From JAPPLB01 sp965218555 (GTDB lineage Bacteria > Acidobacteriota > Terriglobia > Bryobacterales > UBA6623): DNA of 64,000 nucleotides. Below the pieces are notes generated by a model that saw only the letters and a list, made by a program, of their open reading frames with translations, did no database searches and was not told where the DNA came from. The position numbers were made by a program, and so were the translations under genes. This document shows positions 56,281 through 64,000 of the stretch, piece by piece; the stretch's first letter is position 1, and each line of letters begins with the position of its first letter. The stretch spans positions 2,108,001 through 2,172,000 of the forward strand of contig OZ244625.1 in assembly GCA_965218555.1 (NCBI GenBank), given 5' to 3'.

Positions 56281-56517
56281 ATGATGAAGCCGCCAACACC
56301 TGACGATCCCGGCGCGACCCGTCTGCCGTTTTGGGACGTCGACCTGTTGACACACGTTGCCCTCATCATGGTGGCCGGCGTGGGACTGGCGTGGCCCTAC
56401 TTCGACGACTCGCCGCGGCAACTCATGCTGCGATTGCCTGCGTCCCCCGCTCTGATCGTTACGATTGCCGGCTGCTTCGCGGCACTGTTCGTCCACCAAG
56501 CGCCGGAGCGCCCTTAG
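56281..56517 (+). CDS. Small membrane protein, function unknown
   Basis: 78 residues with two helices (LTHVALIMVAGVGLAWPYF and ASPALIVTIAGCFAALFV). GGAGCGGAG just before ATG 56281 is a fair ribosome site. It lies 13 bp after the previous gene, so both are probably made together. No family recognised. Confidence 0.5.
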   Translation: MMKPPTPDDPGATRLPFWDVDLLTHVALIMVAGVGLAWPYFDDSPRQLMLRLPASPALIVTIAGCFAALFVHQAPERP

Positions 56518-56848
56518 CCGGCAGGCAGGGCGGATGCCGCTCACGATTCCCGATTCGGCGGCCTCTTGCCCAACAGCGAGCCTGTGGGACCAATAACGAA
56601 GAACAGCATCGACAATGCGGTCAAGGAGCGGAGCTTGAATGGGGATCGCTTCGGGTTTGAATGTATTCACTCTCGAAATCAACTCCCTTCAACAGGGTCT
56701 GCATAGTCGCGCAAGGACGAAACCACCAGAAGAGATGTCTGCGCGGCGGCATACGCATCTGGTTCCTTTCGGCCATTCTGGTGGTACTGCACCGCATACG
56801 GGGTCGGAGGTCTTCTTTGTAAGGTGTGTTACATCAACAACTTGCACT
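56518..56848. other. Intergenic stretch before the FecR-domain gene
   Basis: 331 bp without a supported gene; a short forward frame from 56639 has no ribosome site and no family match. The right edge carries the sigma-54 promoter listed next. Confidence 0.4.
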
Positions 56849-56865
56849 TTGGCATCCCGATTGCT
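56849..56865 (+). promoter_or_regulatory. Sigma-54 (-24/-12) promoter candidate
   Basis: TTGGCAT-CCCGA-TTGCT matches the consensus TGGCA[CT]-N5-TTGC[AT] with exact spacing between the invariant GG and GC. Transcription would begin about 56876, only ~12 nt before ATG 56889. It implies an activator ATPase encoded elsewhere. Confidence 0.6.
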
Positions 56866-56888
56866 CCTATGAGGGCGGGGGAAACGCC

Positions 56889-59519
56889 ATGAAACACACA
56901 TATCGGATCTTGCCGGTAATCGCACTGGCCCTGCTGCTGCCGCCCGCCGGTTGGGCTCAGCAGGACGAGCCCGCTCTGGGTGTCGCCCGCGTCAGCCTTA
57001 CGAATGGTGATGTCACCCTTCGCCGAGGAGAGTCGGGCGATTGGGTGCAGGCCCAGGTCAATACCCCGCTGGTCGAGGGCGACTCGATCGCCGCCGGACC
57101 CGGCTCCCAAGCCGAGGTGCAGCTTGACTACTCGAACCTGCTGCGTCTGGGTCCGGAAACCGAAGTCCATATGGCGAACCTCGAAAACCGCCGGTACCGC
57201 GTACAGGTCGAGCGCGGCGTCGTCACCTACAGCGAACTGCGCGGCGGCCAAGCCGATGTCGACATTGAGACTCCGCTGGTCGCTGTCCGTCCCGGTAAGA
57301 ACGGACGCTATCGGGTCGAGGTTCATGGCAACGGCGAAGTCTGGGTGATTGTCCGGCAGGGCGCGGCGGAAGTGGCCTCTCCGATGGGGGTGGAAGTCCT
57401 CAAGAAAGGCAAACGCATGATTGTCCGCGCGGGCCAGGAAAAGGACGAGAGCGAATTCATCATCACCAAGGCCACTCCCCGTGATGAATGGGATGAGTGG
57501 AACGAGCGACGCGACAAGAGCCTGCGGAAATCAGAGAGCTACCGCCACGTCAGCCGGAGCATCTATGGTGCGGAAGACCTCGACGAGAATGGGCACTGGA
57601 TCTACGTGCCCCGCTACGGCAATTGCTGGTTCCCGTCGGTCAGCTATAGCTGGGCTCCTTACCGCTACGGAGGATGGCGTTACATCGACTACTACGGCTG
57701 GACCTGGGTCAGCCACGAGCCGTGGGGCTGGGCTCCTTATCACTACGGCCGATGGTTCCATCACGTGAGATTCGGCTGGGGCTGGTATCCGGGCCCATAC
57801 TACAGTCATCATTACTGGCGGCCCGCGCTGGTTGCTTTCTTCGGCTTCGACTTCGGTATTGGGTTCGGTGTCGGAGGGCATTATCCCTACGGTCACGTGG
57901 GTTGGGTTCCGCTGGCGCCGGGCGAGCGTTACTACCCTTGGTATGGACGCGGATACAGGCACCGCGGCGGCGGGCACAACACCGTGATCGTCAACAACAA
58001 CATCAACATTCACAACGGCTTCCGCAATGCGCGGGTCAACAACGGCGTCAACGTGGTTGCCTCTGACCGCTTTGCGCGAGGATTGGTGGATCAACCGCGT
58101 AGCCTTCGGGGAAGCGAATTACGTCGTGCGACTGTAATGCGCGGCCAAATCCCCGTAGTGCCCGAAGCTCAGAGCCGTGGCAACGTCGTCAGGCGGACGA
58201 CACTGAGACCCGCTTCCGGGCAGAGCGGAAGCAGGCAGTTCTTTAGCACCAACCGGCGTCAACGCCCCGTGCAGAGGATCAGTTTCCAGCAGCACCGCGA
58301 GCAAGTAACCCGCTCGATCCGTATGTTCGCCGATGCGAACGGACGGCGCCAGGCGACTTCCGGCAGTTCGTCCGGGACGGTCGGCCGTGTTGCTCAATCG
58401 AGAACGGGATCCGTTGGCGGAGGGAGTGGGACGACTTCATCCGCCGGCGGTGTTCGCTCGGCGACAACCGGGACGATCCGCGGCCAACGGACCCGGGGTT
58501 CACAGTCTGGTGCTCCGTCTCAGACAGGTTCGACCACAACCGTCCGAAGCGCTACGACCGATCCGCGCCGTTCAAGCGGAGTCGCAGCCTTGCCGAGTGC
58601 CACGGTTCGATCTCGCCGCGGGGATGCGACTGCCGTCGTAGCTGAACCAGGCGCAGCGGGCGGTGTCAGGTCCGGTGCGACGACGCAATCCGGCGTGGGC
58701 AGCGATTCCGCTCCATCGTGGCGCCGATTCGGTGGAACGTCCGTGGGCTCGAGAGACAAATACCCCACGACGGGCTCGCCGCGGCCCACGAACTCGACCC
58801 GATCTGACGAGCCGAGAAGCCGCTCGCGGTGGCGGACGTTCTCGCGGAGCCGATCAGGAGGCAGCGGCGGCGCAACAGTGCGCTCTACGCCCGACAGCTC
58901 GAAGCCTCGCGACCGCACATTTCAGACCGGTCGGCCGCAAGGGGTGGATCGATCATCGGGCCTGCCTTCGGTAGCGCCTCGGACCAACTCGCGGACCCCT
59001 TCCAGTACCCGCCGTACGGACTCCTCCGCTCCTCGTACGAGTGTGACCCGCGGCAACTCGGGCACGTTCGCCCCACGCATTCGGTCGCGGGCGAACACCA
59101 GTTCGCCGAGCAACTCGTCGAGTGTCCGACGCAGTTCCAGCAGCCGATCCACGCCGCCGCGCGTCAATTCATCGCGGTCGTCTTCCGGCAACTCCGGTGG
59201 ATTCACAGCGCGGACACGCTCGCGCGTGCCATCATCGACTCGGGGCGGCTACTCGAGTTCCCGCTCGACCGCACCCTCGATGCCCAGCCGCGGCTCTTCG
59301 ATGGGCCGCTCGTCGGCTCCCCCCCGCGCGCCGTCTGTTTCACGCTCGCCGAGCCGCTCCGGAGGCTCCTACGGGCACAGCAGAAGCTCCGCGCCGCGCA
59401 GCATGGGACAGTCGTCGAGTCGAGGGTCGATGGGCCGCTCATCCGGCAGCTTGAGCTCGGGCGGTGTCCGTAGTTCCGGTTCGGCCAGCGGCGCCGGCAG
59501 CCGCAGTCGCGACCGCTGA
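56889..59519 (+). CDS. FecR-domain, DUF6600-like secreted protein with long Arg/Ser tail
   Basis: 876 residues. Signal peptide (RILPVIALALLLPPAGWAQQ), then a FecR domain (VSLTNGDVTLRRGESGDWVQ, NLLRLGPETEVHMANLENRR, VRVEVHGNGEVWVIVRQGAA), an aromatic YxxW-rich domain (YRYGGWRYIDYYGWTWVSHE, WAPYHYGRWFHHVRFGWGWY) of the DUF6600 kind, and ~500 residues of low-complexity Arg, Ser, Gly and Thr. The tail is long and positively charged, suggestive of binding polyanions such as surface polysaccharide. Preceded by a sigma-54 promoter. Function unknown. Confidence 0.82.
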   Translation: MKHTYRILPVIALALLLPPAGWAQQDEPALGVARVSLTNGDVTLRRGESGDWVQAQVNTPLVEGDSIAAGPGSQAEVQLDYSNLLRLGPETEVHMANLENRRYRVQVERGVVTYSELRGGQADVDIETPLVAVRPGKNGRYRVEVHGNGEVWVIVRQGAAEVASPMGVEVLKKGKRMIVRAGQEKDESEFIITKATPRDEWDEWNERRDKSLRKSESYRHVSRSIYGAEDLDENGHWIYVPRYGNCWFPSVSYSWAPYRYGGWRYIDYYGWTWVSHEPWGWAPYHYGRWFHHVRFGWGWYPGPYYSHHYWRPALVAFFGFDFGIGFGVGGHYPYGHVGWVPLAPGERYYPWYGRGYRHRGGGHNTVIVNNNINIHNGFRNARVNNGVNVVASDRFARGLVDQPRSLRGSELRRATVMRGQIPVVPEAQSRGNVVRRTTLRPASGQSGSRQFFSTNRRQRPVQRISFQQHREQVTRSIRMFADANGRRQATSGSSSGTVGRVAQSRTGSVGGGSGTTSSAGGVRSATTGTIRGQRTRGSQSGAPSQTGSTTTVRSATTDPRRSSGVAALPSATVRSRRGDATAVVAEPGAAGGVRSGATTQSGVGSDSAPSWRRFGGTSVGSRDKYPTTGSPRPTNSTRSDEPRSRSRWRTFSRSRSGGSGGATVRSTPDSSKPRDRTFQTGRPQGVDRSSGLPSVAPRTNSRTPSSTRRTDSSAPRTSVTRGNSGTFAPRIRSRANTSSPSNSSSVRRSSSSRSTPPRVNSSRSSSGNSGGFTARTRSRVPSSTRGGYSSSRSTAPSMPSRGSSMGRSSAPPRAPSVSRSPSRSGGSYGHSRSSAPRSMGQSSSRGSMGRSSGSLSSGGVRSSGSASGAGSRSRDR

Positions 59520-59659
59520 CCGCAGCAGCCAGTTTCCCCCAACAACACCTTGGCACCCTCCAGAAAGCGGGCCGTTCACCCCGGTCCGCTCTTTTTTTAA
59601 AACGGTCGGCCGAGGGCCGGTCGGCGAAATTCGACTCACGCTACCATGGAAGGGCTCTC

Positions 59660-60448
59660 ATGCGATACCGTCGGCAACCGGTGTCCTTACAAGTCCAACT
59701 GGGCCGCCAGTGGATCATTGCATCGTCGAGGATCGTGGGCTTCACTGGCGCGGGCATCTCGACCGAGTCGGGCGTCTCTGACTTTCGGAGCCCGAATGGA
59801 GTGTGGGCCCGAAATCGCACGGTCTATTTCCAGGAATTTATTAGCAACGAGGAAGACCGCATCGAAGCTTGGCGGCAGAAGGTGGAGAGCTGGCCCGAGA
59901 TGCGTGACGCAAAGCCGAACGCGGGCCATATGGCGTTTGTCGAGCTTTACCGCGCCGGCAAGCTCAGCGCCATGATCACGCAGAATATCGAGCGCCTGCA
60001 TCAGAGGTCCGGGATCCCGAGCGAGATCGTCTTCGAGCTCCATGGCACAACGACCGAGGCCATGTGTCTCACCTGCGGTGACCGCATCGACATGGACGAG
60101 GCTGTAGCGCGCGTCCAGGGCGGGGAGCAAGCTCCCAATTGCCGAAAATGCGGCGGTCTTCTCAAACCCGCCACCGTCTCCTTCGGACAGCCCATGCCCC
60201 GGCGGGTGGTGCTTGAGGCGCAGCAGGCCGCGGAGTCCTGTGACTTGTTCTTGGCCGTGGGGTCTTCTCTGGTCGTGCAGCCCTCGGCGAGCTTGCCCAT
60301 CATCGCCAAGAATGCCGGCGCGAAACTCATCATTGTCAACCGGGAAGAGACTCCCGTGGACTCGGCGGCCGACCTCGTGCTGCACGGCGAGATCGGCGAC
60401 ATTCTGCCTGCCATGGTGGGCATGTCAAGCGTCGGCGAAACCGCCTGA
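59660..60448 (+). CDS. Sir2-family NAD-dependent protein deacylase
   Basis: 262-residue sirtuin that removes acyl groups from lysines using NAD+. FTGAGISTESGVSDFRSPNG binds NAD; HELHG-type FELHGTTTEAMC gives the catalytic His (H in ELHG); a zinc ribbon is made by MCLTCGD and CRKCGG; GSSLVVQPSASLP follows. The motif TQNID is TQNIE here (ITQNIERLHQ). The first ~25 residues are unusual and the start could be GTG 59681. Confidence 0.88.
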   Translation: MRYRRQPVSLQVQLGRQWIIASSRIVGFTGAGISTESGVSDFRSPNGVWARNRTVYFQEFISNEEDRIEAWRQKVESWPEMRDAKPNAGHMAFVELYRAGKLSAMITQNIERLHQRSGIPSEIVFELHGTTTEAMCLTCGDRIDMDEAVARVQGGEQAPNCRKCGGLLKPATVSFGQPMPRRVVLEAQQAAESCDLFLAVGSSLVVQPSASLPIIAKNAGAKLIIVNREETPVDSAADLVLHGEIGDILPAMVGMSSVGETA

Positions 60449-60589
60449 CGCCTCTTTCGGGAGTGAGCTGTGACCGCTACCTGGACACCGCGGCCACTTC
60501 ATTACTACAGGAGTAGTTTACACGGAGCAGCCGTCGTCTTGCGGGCCTCCACAGCGCCGCCTATACTGAGGAACGTCCTGCCTTCCTGC

Positions 60590-60663
60590 TGGGAGGTAGT
60601 GTAACGGTAACACGACAGACTCTGGATCTGTTTATCGGGGTTCGAATCCCTGCCTCCCAGCCA
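60590..60663 (+). tRNA. tRNA-Gln (CTG)
   Basis: 74 nt with encoded CCA. Acceptor TGGGAGG pairs with CCTCCCA, discriminator G; anticodon stem ACAGA/TCTGT encloses the loop CTCTGGA with anticodon CTG at 60622-60624; T arm CGGGG-TTCGAAT-CCCTG. The IS110-family segment begins downstream of this tRNA. Confidence 0.94.
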
Positions 60664-60847
60664 AGTTCTCCTCAACGGTTCATTTCGTCGGCCTGGGCAC
60701 GTCGATGATGTCTTTGCGACAACGGTTGCACTCAATCCGTCTCTAACGTCCTATCGGCCAACACAAACACCTGAACCGGCCACACTTGGCGCATCCCCAC
60801 CTATTGATCCGATCGGACGGATGAGGCTTTCAGCCTGCCTTGTCACC

Positions 60848-60980
60848 ACCTTGTATGTGGCAAGGTAGGGGCAAGAGGCGAGTGAGGAGCCGCTAGCTAG
60901 CGGCTCCTCCCGACGCGGTGTCGGCTCGATCGTACCACCAAGGGCTGCGAGCCCGTCCGTCAGCAGTAGCGACACCGCGT
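60848..60980 (+). ncRNA. Candidate IS110 bridge-RNA-like structured region
   Basis: Upstream of the IS110 transposase lie three successive stems: ACCTTG/CAAGGT (60848-60866); a perfect 26-bp palindrome GAGGAGCCGCTAG/CTAGCGGCTCCTC (60884-60909); and an 11-bp stem ACGCGGTGTCG/CGACACCGCGT (60913-60923 with 60970-60980) whose 46-nt interior contains another hairpin GGGCT/AGCCC (60942-60954). IS110-group elements are known to encode a structured 'bridge' RNA in the non-coding end next to the recombinase. The position fits; the identity is an inference. 60664-60847 shows no gene. Confidence 0.4.
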
Positions 60981-60999
60981 GCCTCGGCCGGAGACCCCG

Positions 61000-61010
61000 C
61001 ATAGTCGCTG
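61000..61010 (+). repeat. Direct repeat CATAGTCGCTG, left copy
   Basis: An 11-bp direct repeat lies 16 bp before the IS110 transposase start, and again exactly at its end (61988-61998). It may mark element ends or a core recombination sequence; a chance match of 11 bp at these two positions is unlikely. Confidence 0.5.
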
Positions 61011-61026
61011 GGGCCCGAGAGCCCGT

Positions 61027-61987
61027 ATGACAAGGAAGGGGGTTCCGACCGTGTCTATTGATTCTACTGCCATCATTGTTGGCATCGATGCCTCCAAGCA
61101 GTACGTTGATGTTTTTGTTCTCAACCGCAAAGCAGAGCCCAGCGGCCGACGGCCGCGGCGGGTCAGAGAACTTCTCGCGCTGGCAGCCGAGCTGGCGAGA
61201 TTCGAGCCGCAGTTCGTTGTCATGGAGGCCAGCGGTGGATGGGAGACAGCAGTGTGGGCGGCGCTGCAAGCCGCCGGGTTGAGAGTGGCCGTGGTGAACC
61301 CCAAACGCGTGCGCGACTTCGCTCGCTCGTTGGGACAACTGGCGAAAACTGATCGACTCGATGCGCAGGTGTTGGCGCTGTTCGGTGAGCGGCTGCGACC
61401 CGCAGCGACACGCTTGCCGAGCCAGCAACGGCGGGAGTTGCGCGAGTTGTTGCACCATCTCGATGCGCTGGTGGGCCTACGAGCCCGGCAGCGTACCCGC
61501 CAGCAGCAACTGCAAGGCGCTGCGGCTGTGGCGAGCGTGGAGCGGGTGATCGCTTCTCTGAGCCAGCAGATCGCGCTGCTGGAGCAGCAAGTGCAACGAG
61601 CACTGCGCGAACAGCCTGCCGCCTGCCAGCGAGCCGGGCATAGGACCGAAGACCTCTTGGGCCTTGGTGGCCGATCTGCCGGAGTTGGGACAACTCAGCG
61701 GGAGACAAGCCGCCGCCTTGGTCGGTCTGGCGCCGCTGGCCCGTGACAGCGGGCAATTCCGCGCCCGGCGGAGGATCGCCGGAGGCCGTCCCCGTGTGCG
61801 CAAGGCGTTGTACCTGGCGGCCCGCGCCGCGGTGCGCTGTGACCCCCAGCTGGCCGCCTTCCGCGCCCGTCTGCTCGCAGTCGGTAAGCCGAAGCAGGTC
61901 GCACTGATTGCCGTCGCTCGTAAGCTGCTGGTTGCGCTCAATGCCATGATCCGCGACGATCGACCCTGGATCCCATTTCCTGCTTGA
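61027..61987 (+). pseudogene. IS110-family transposase (DEDD), one frameshift
   Basis: The N-terminal RuvC-like domain is IIVGIDASKQYVDVFVL with Asp, VVMEASGGWETAVW with Glu and AKTDRLDAQVLALFGERL with the final Asp pair; the C-terminal part has LPELGQLSGRQAAALVGLAP and then DSGQFRARRRIAGGRPRVRK with the catalytic Ser. Frame 1 runs to ~61746; the conserved PGIGPKTSWALVADLPEL is in the next frame, so a one-base gain lies around 61600-61640. Total length is 320 codons plus one base. A working enzyme would need the frame restored. Confidence 0.85.
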
Positions 61988-61998
61988 CATAGTCGCTG
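61988..61998 (+). repeat. Direct repeat CATAGTCGCTG, right copy
   Basis: Identical to 61000-61010 and starts on the base after the transposase stop region. Confidence 0.5.
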
Positions 61999-62372
61999 AC
62001 GGTCGGAGCACGCGATACGACCGCCATGACCTCGTTGCATCGGATTGCGGTGCTCAATGCAGGGTCAGAGCTACACCTCTGCGCGCCAAGCGGCTCGCGC
62101 CTCGCCCTGACGGTCCTGTCACGCACTTCGCCTCCCCCATGTGGTGAGAAATGCAGGCTGGAGAACGTGAGTTCGAGCGGCTGCGATGATAGCGTGCCGG
62201 GCAAACAGGGTCAAGCGCTCATCACCAGCTCCGACCGGAGCCGGGGCCGTTCTACGGCGACCGGAGGCACGGAGAGCCGCCTTCCGGTGGGGTTCTGGCG
62301 CGCCAGGTGCTGCCTGCACCAAGATCGCGACCACTCCGGGCGCCTCGCCACGGCACGCCTCCGCGGCTCACC
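61999..62372. other. Inter-element stretch
   Basis: 374 bp between two broken transposase genes. I see no gene, no RNA and no matching terminal repeat for either element; part of it is probably the right non-coding end of the IS110 copy. Confidence 0.4.
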
Positions 62373-63578
62373 CTAGGCGGGCACGGCTGCTCCCGATACG
62401 CCCTGCCGCTTGGCCTCCGCCAGCGCTACCGCCTGCCGCGCCAACTCCCTCCAGGGATGCGTCCGAGCCGGCTTCGGCGTCCGCCTGGCCTGCTCCCGCT
62501 TGGCCTTCTCCAGCGTGCGGTGCACGCTCTTCTCGTCATCCAGGGGCAGCGGCTGCGGCCCCTTGCGCAACAGCTTCGCTTCCAACTCGCGGCCCTGGTG
62601 CAGCACCCGCAGCGTGGTGTCGTAGCCCGCGCACACCGTCACCGCCGCGTGCTGCAACCGGATACCCCTTCCCTTGCCCCTGGATCCCGTATGCGCCGCC
62701 CTGGAACGTGAAGGTCAGGTTCTTCGACAACTTTCGCTCGTGCCATGGACACAGGATCCAGTCCAACTCGGCGGCCTCCCAGCCCACCTCCCGGTGCGCG
62801 TCCTGCTCACTCCGCGGCGCTTGGCTGAAGCGCGCGTTGTAGTCCGCCCTGTAGTGCGGCAGAAAGGCGTTGGCGGCCTCGATGCTGTCTTCCAGTCCCC
62901 CGCAAGCCGCAACTCCCGCGGCAAGCGCCCTTGCAGGGTCTGAAAAGCCCTTTCCACGCGCCCCTTCGCCGGCGGCGTGTTGGCAGGAATAGGCTGGATG
63001 TCGAGCGTCTGCAGCGCCCGCGTGAACTGCGTCCACTCGCCCTCGCGGTCCGGCCGGTTGACCCGCAAGATCGAGTGCTGGTCCGAGTACAATGCGACCG
63101 GCCGCCCGTGCCGCTCCAGGTACTCCCGCAGGGTCTGCATGTAGGCCTGCGTTGTCTCCGCCTCCCACAACCGCAACACCAGCAAACGGCTGGTCGCGTC
63201 GTCCACGAACGCGAGCCGCCGCGCCTGCGGCTGCCACAGACCTTCCTCGATCAGCCCCTGCCGCAGCGTCTCCACGCTCAGCCGGTAGCCGTGCACCTGG
63301 GTCAGCTTCTCGTGCGCCAGCGTTGGCGGAAAGTCCGCGTAGCGCTGCTCGACCGACTCCAGGATCTCGCGCCGCGTCGCCGCCGCGATCGCGTTGTTCG
63401 GCCGTCGGCCCCGCCAGCGCGCCGCCAGGCCCGCCGGCCCCGCCGGGCGGTAGCGCGCCGCCAAGCGCTTCACCTGCCGCTCCGTAACTCCCACACGCTC
63501 GGCCGCTGCCCGCTGCCGCATCCGCTTCTCCACCACGGCCGACACCACGCTCACCCGCTCCAACTCTTGCCCGCTCAT
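62373..63578 (-). pseudogene. ISNCY-type transposase (IS1202/ISDol1-like), degraded
   Basis: Reading the minus strand: MSGQELERVSVVSAVVEKRM and the recognition helix AAERVGVTERQVKRLAARYR give the N-terminal DNA-binding domain; LLVLRLWEAETTQAYMQTLR and IPANTPPAKGRVERAFQTLQ give the rve core. The stretch with the first catalytic Asp is missing between LWQPQARR and LAFVDDATSR. The frame shifts near 62900 (to EAANAFLPHYRADYNARFSQ) and near 62650 (to RHAAVTVCAGYDTTLRVLHQ). Inactive. Confidence 0.8.
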
Positions 63579-63598
63579 CGCAACTACATCCCTCACCA

Positions 63599-63637
63599 TG
63601 TCCCCTCCGTCCCTCTATCCAGACCCAAAAGGGGACA
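63599..63637. repeat. Inverted repeat TGTCCCCT/AGGGGACA
   Basis: Arms at 63599-63606 and 63630-63637, beyond the 5' end of the ISNCY-type gene. It could be the terminal or subterminal repeat of that element; no matching partner was seen on the far side. Confidence 0.45.
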
Positions 63638-63716
63638 TTACCGCTTTGGCGCTACATGCGATCCGATATTGTTGATCTTTCCCGGCGAATGAGAGATTCT
63701 ATGTAGTTTTCCTTTG

Positions 63717-64000
63717 ATGCGGGTCCGCCTGTTCTATCACGACCGTTGTTTTGACGGAGCTTGTTCGGCGGCTTTGTTCGCGGAGTTCTTTCGCCGCCGT
63801 TTCGATCCCGACGCTGACTTCATCCTGACCGGCCTGTTCCACCGAGCGGATCAGCTTTTCGATGAAGAGCTTTTCGACGGTGATGAAAACGTCATCGTCG
63901 ATTTCAAATACTCACCTTCTCCGAAGCTTACCTGGTGGTTCGATCACCACCAGAGCGCGTTTCTGTCTCCAGAGGATGGAGAGCACTTCGAGCGGGATAC
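63717..64000 (+). CDS. DHH-family phosphoesterase, 3' partial
   Basis: The first ~94 codons are visible and the frame runs off the window. MRVRLFYHDRCFDGACSAAL carries the first metal aspartates, ENVIVDFKYSPSPKLTWWFD leads to the DHH motif in WFDHHQSAFL. It may be a phosphodiesterase of the oligoribonuclease/RecJ-like kind. ATG 63717 is chosen as the first start; no strong ribosome site is visible. Confidence 0.75.
   Translation, partial: MRVRLFYHDRCFDGACSAALFAEFFRRRFDPDADFILTGLFHRADQLFDEELFDGDENVIVDFKYSPSPKLTWWFDHHQSAFLSPEDGEHFERD

Noticed and set aside
58829..59473. Several frames within the FecR protein's Arg/Ser tail
   Set aside because: Low-complexity repeats of one gene keep other frames open by chance.
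62186..62842. Pro/Ala/Arg-rich forward frame over the ISNCY-type gene
   Set aside because: Antisense to the transposase remnant; no start context and low complexity.

Overview
This 64 kb window comes from a high-GC Gram-negative bacterium. The mix of genes points to Acidobacteriota (Solibacter/Bryobacter-like), but no 16S rRNA gene is present, so the phylum is an inference. Supporting features are secreted sulfatases and sialidases with Tat or lipoprotein leaders, small carboxypeptidase-regulatory-like secreted proteins, a FecR/DUF6600-type arginine-serine-rich giant, an ECF sigma/anti-sigma pair, MutS2 and an F420 gene set.

Layout. 0-5 kb: membrane-fused spermidine-synthase-like protein (5' end outside the window), ribosomal protein S21, MtaB, then a convergent AGCS amino-acid symporter and a GNAT enzyme. 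5.6-9.9 kb: a tight four-gene glycosyltransferase operon on the minus strand. 10-15 kb: dprA and topA in tandem, a TrpG/PabA amidotransferase, and a Tat-exported aldo/keto reductase converging on it. 15.7-20.3 kb: a Tat-exported TIM-barrel hydrolase-like protein with a dead integrase fragment directly upstream, a doubly broken secreted-protein gene, and a 2OG-Fe(II) oxygenase. 20.5-23.5 kb: sigma factor, anti-sigma factor and a secreted protein, all overlapping. 23.6-32 kb: mutS2 with a Nudix gene, small secreted proteins, a thioredoxin-like lipoprotein, a sulfatase, membrane proteins and a VOC protein. 32-35.2 kb: a compact F420 operon (fno-cofD-cofC-cofE). 35-39.9 kb: DMT transporter, accD-folC-plsC, initiator tRNA and a DUF1801 protein. 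40-45 kb: an SbcCD/YhaNO-like ATPase-nuclease pair whose ATPase is frameshifted.

45-54 kb is a sulfated-glycan and sialoglycan degradation island in visible decay. It holds one intact sulfatase, one frameshifted sulfatase, an N-terminal stub of another, a two-domain sialidase with one frameshift, the C-terminal stub of a second sialidase abutting an IS481 scrap, a broken N-acylglucosamine 2-epimerase, and a serine hydrolase of which a second, truncated copy lies near 45.1 kb. 54.7-55.8 kb is a complete IS481-family element with 6-bp target duplications. 55.8-60.5 kb carries small membrane proteins, the FecR/DUF6600 protein behind a good sigma-54 promoter match, and a Sir2 deacylase. From 60.6 kb come tRNA-Gln, an IS110-family transposase (frameshifted) preceded by a strongly structured non-coding segment that could be a bridge RNA, a broken ISNCY-type transposase, and the start of a DHH-family phosphoesterase.

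Many reading-frame breaks occur, both in dispensable genes (expected decay) and in a few genes that look otherwise healthy (topA tail, ATPase, sialidase). Some may therefore be consensus errors in the assembly; reads would decide.
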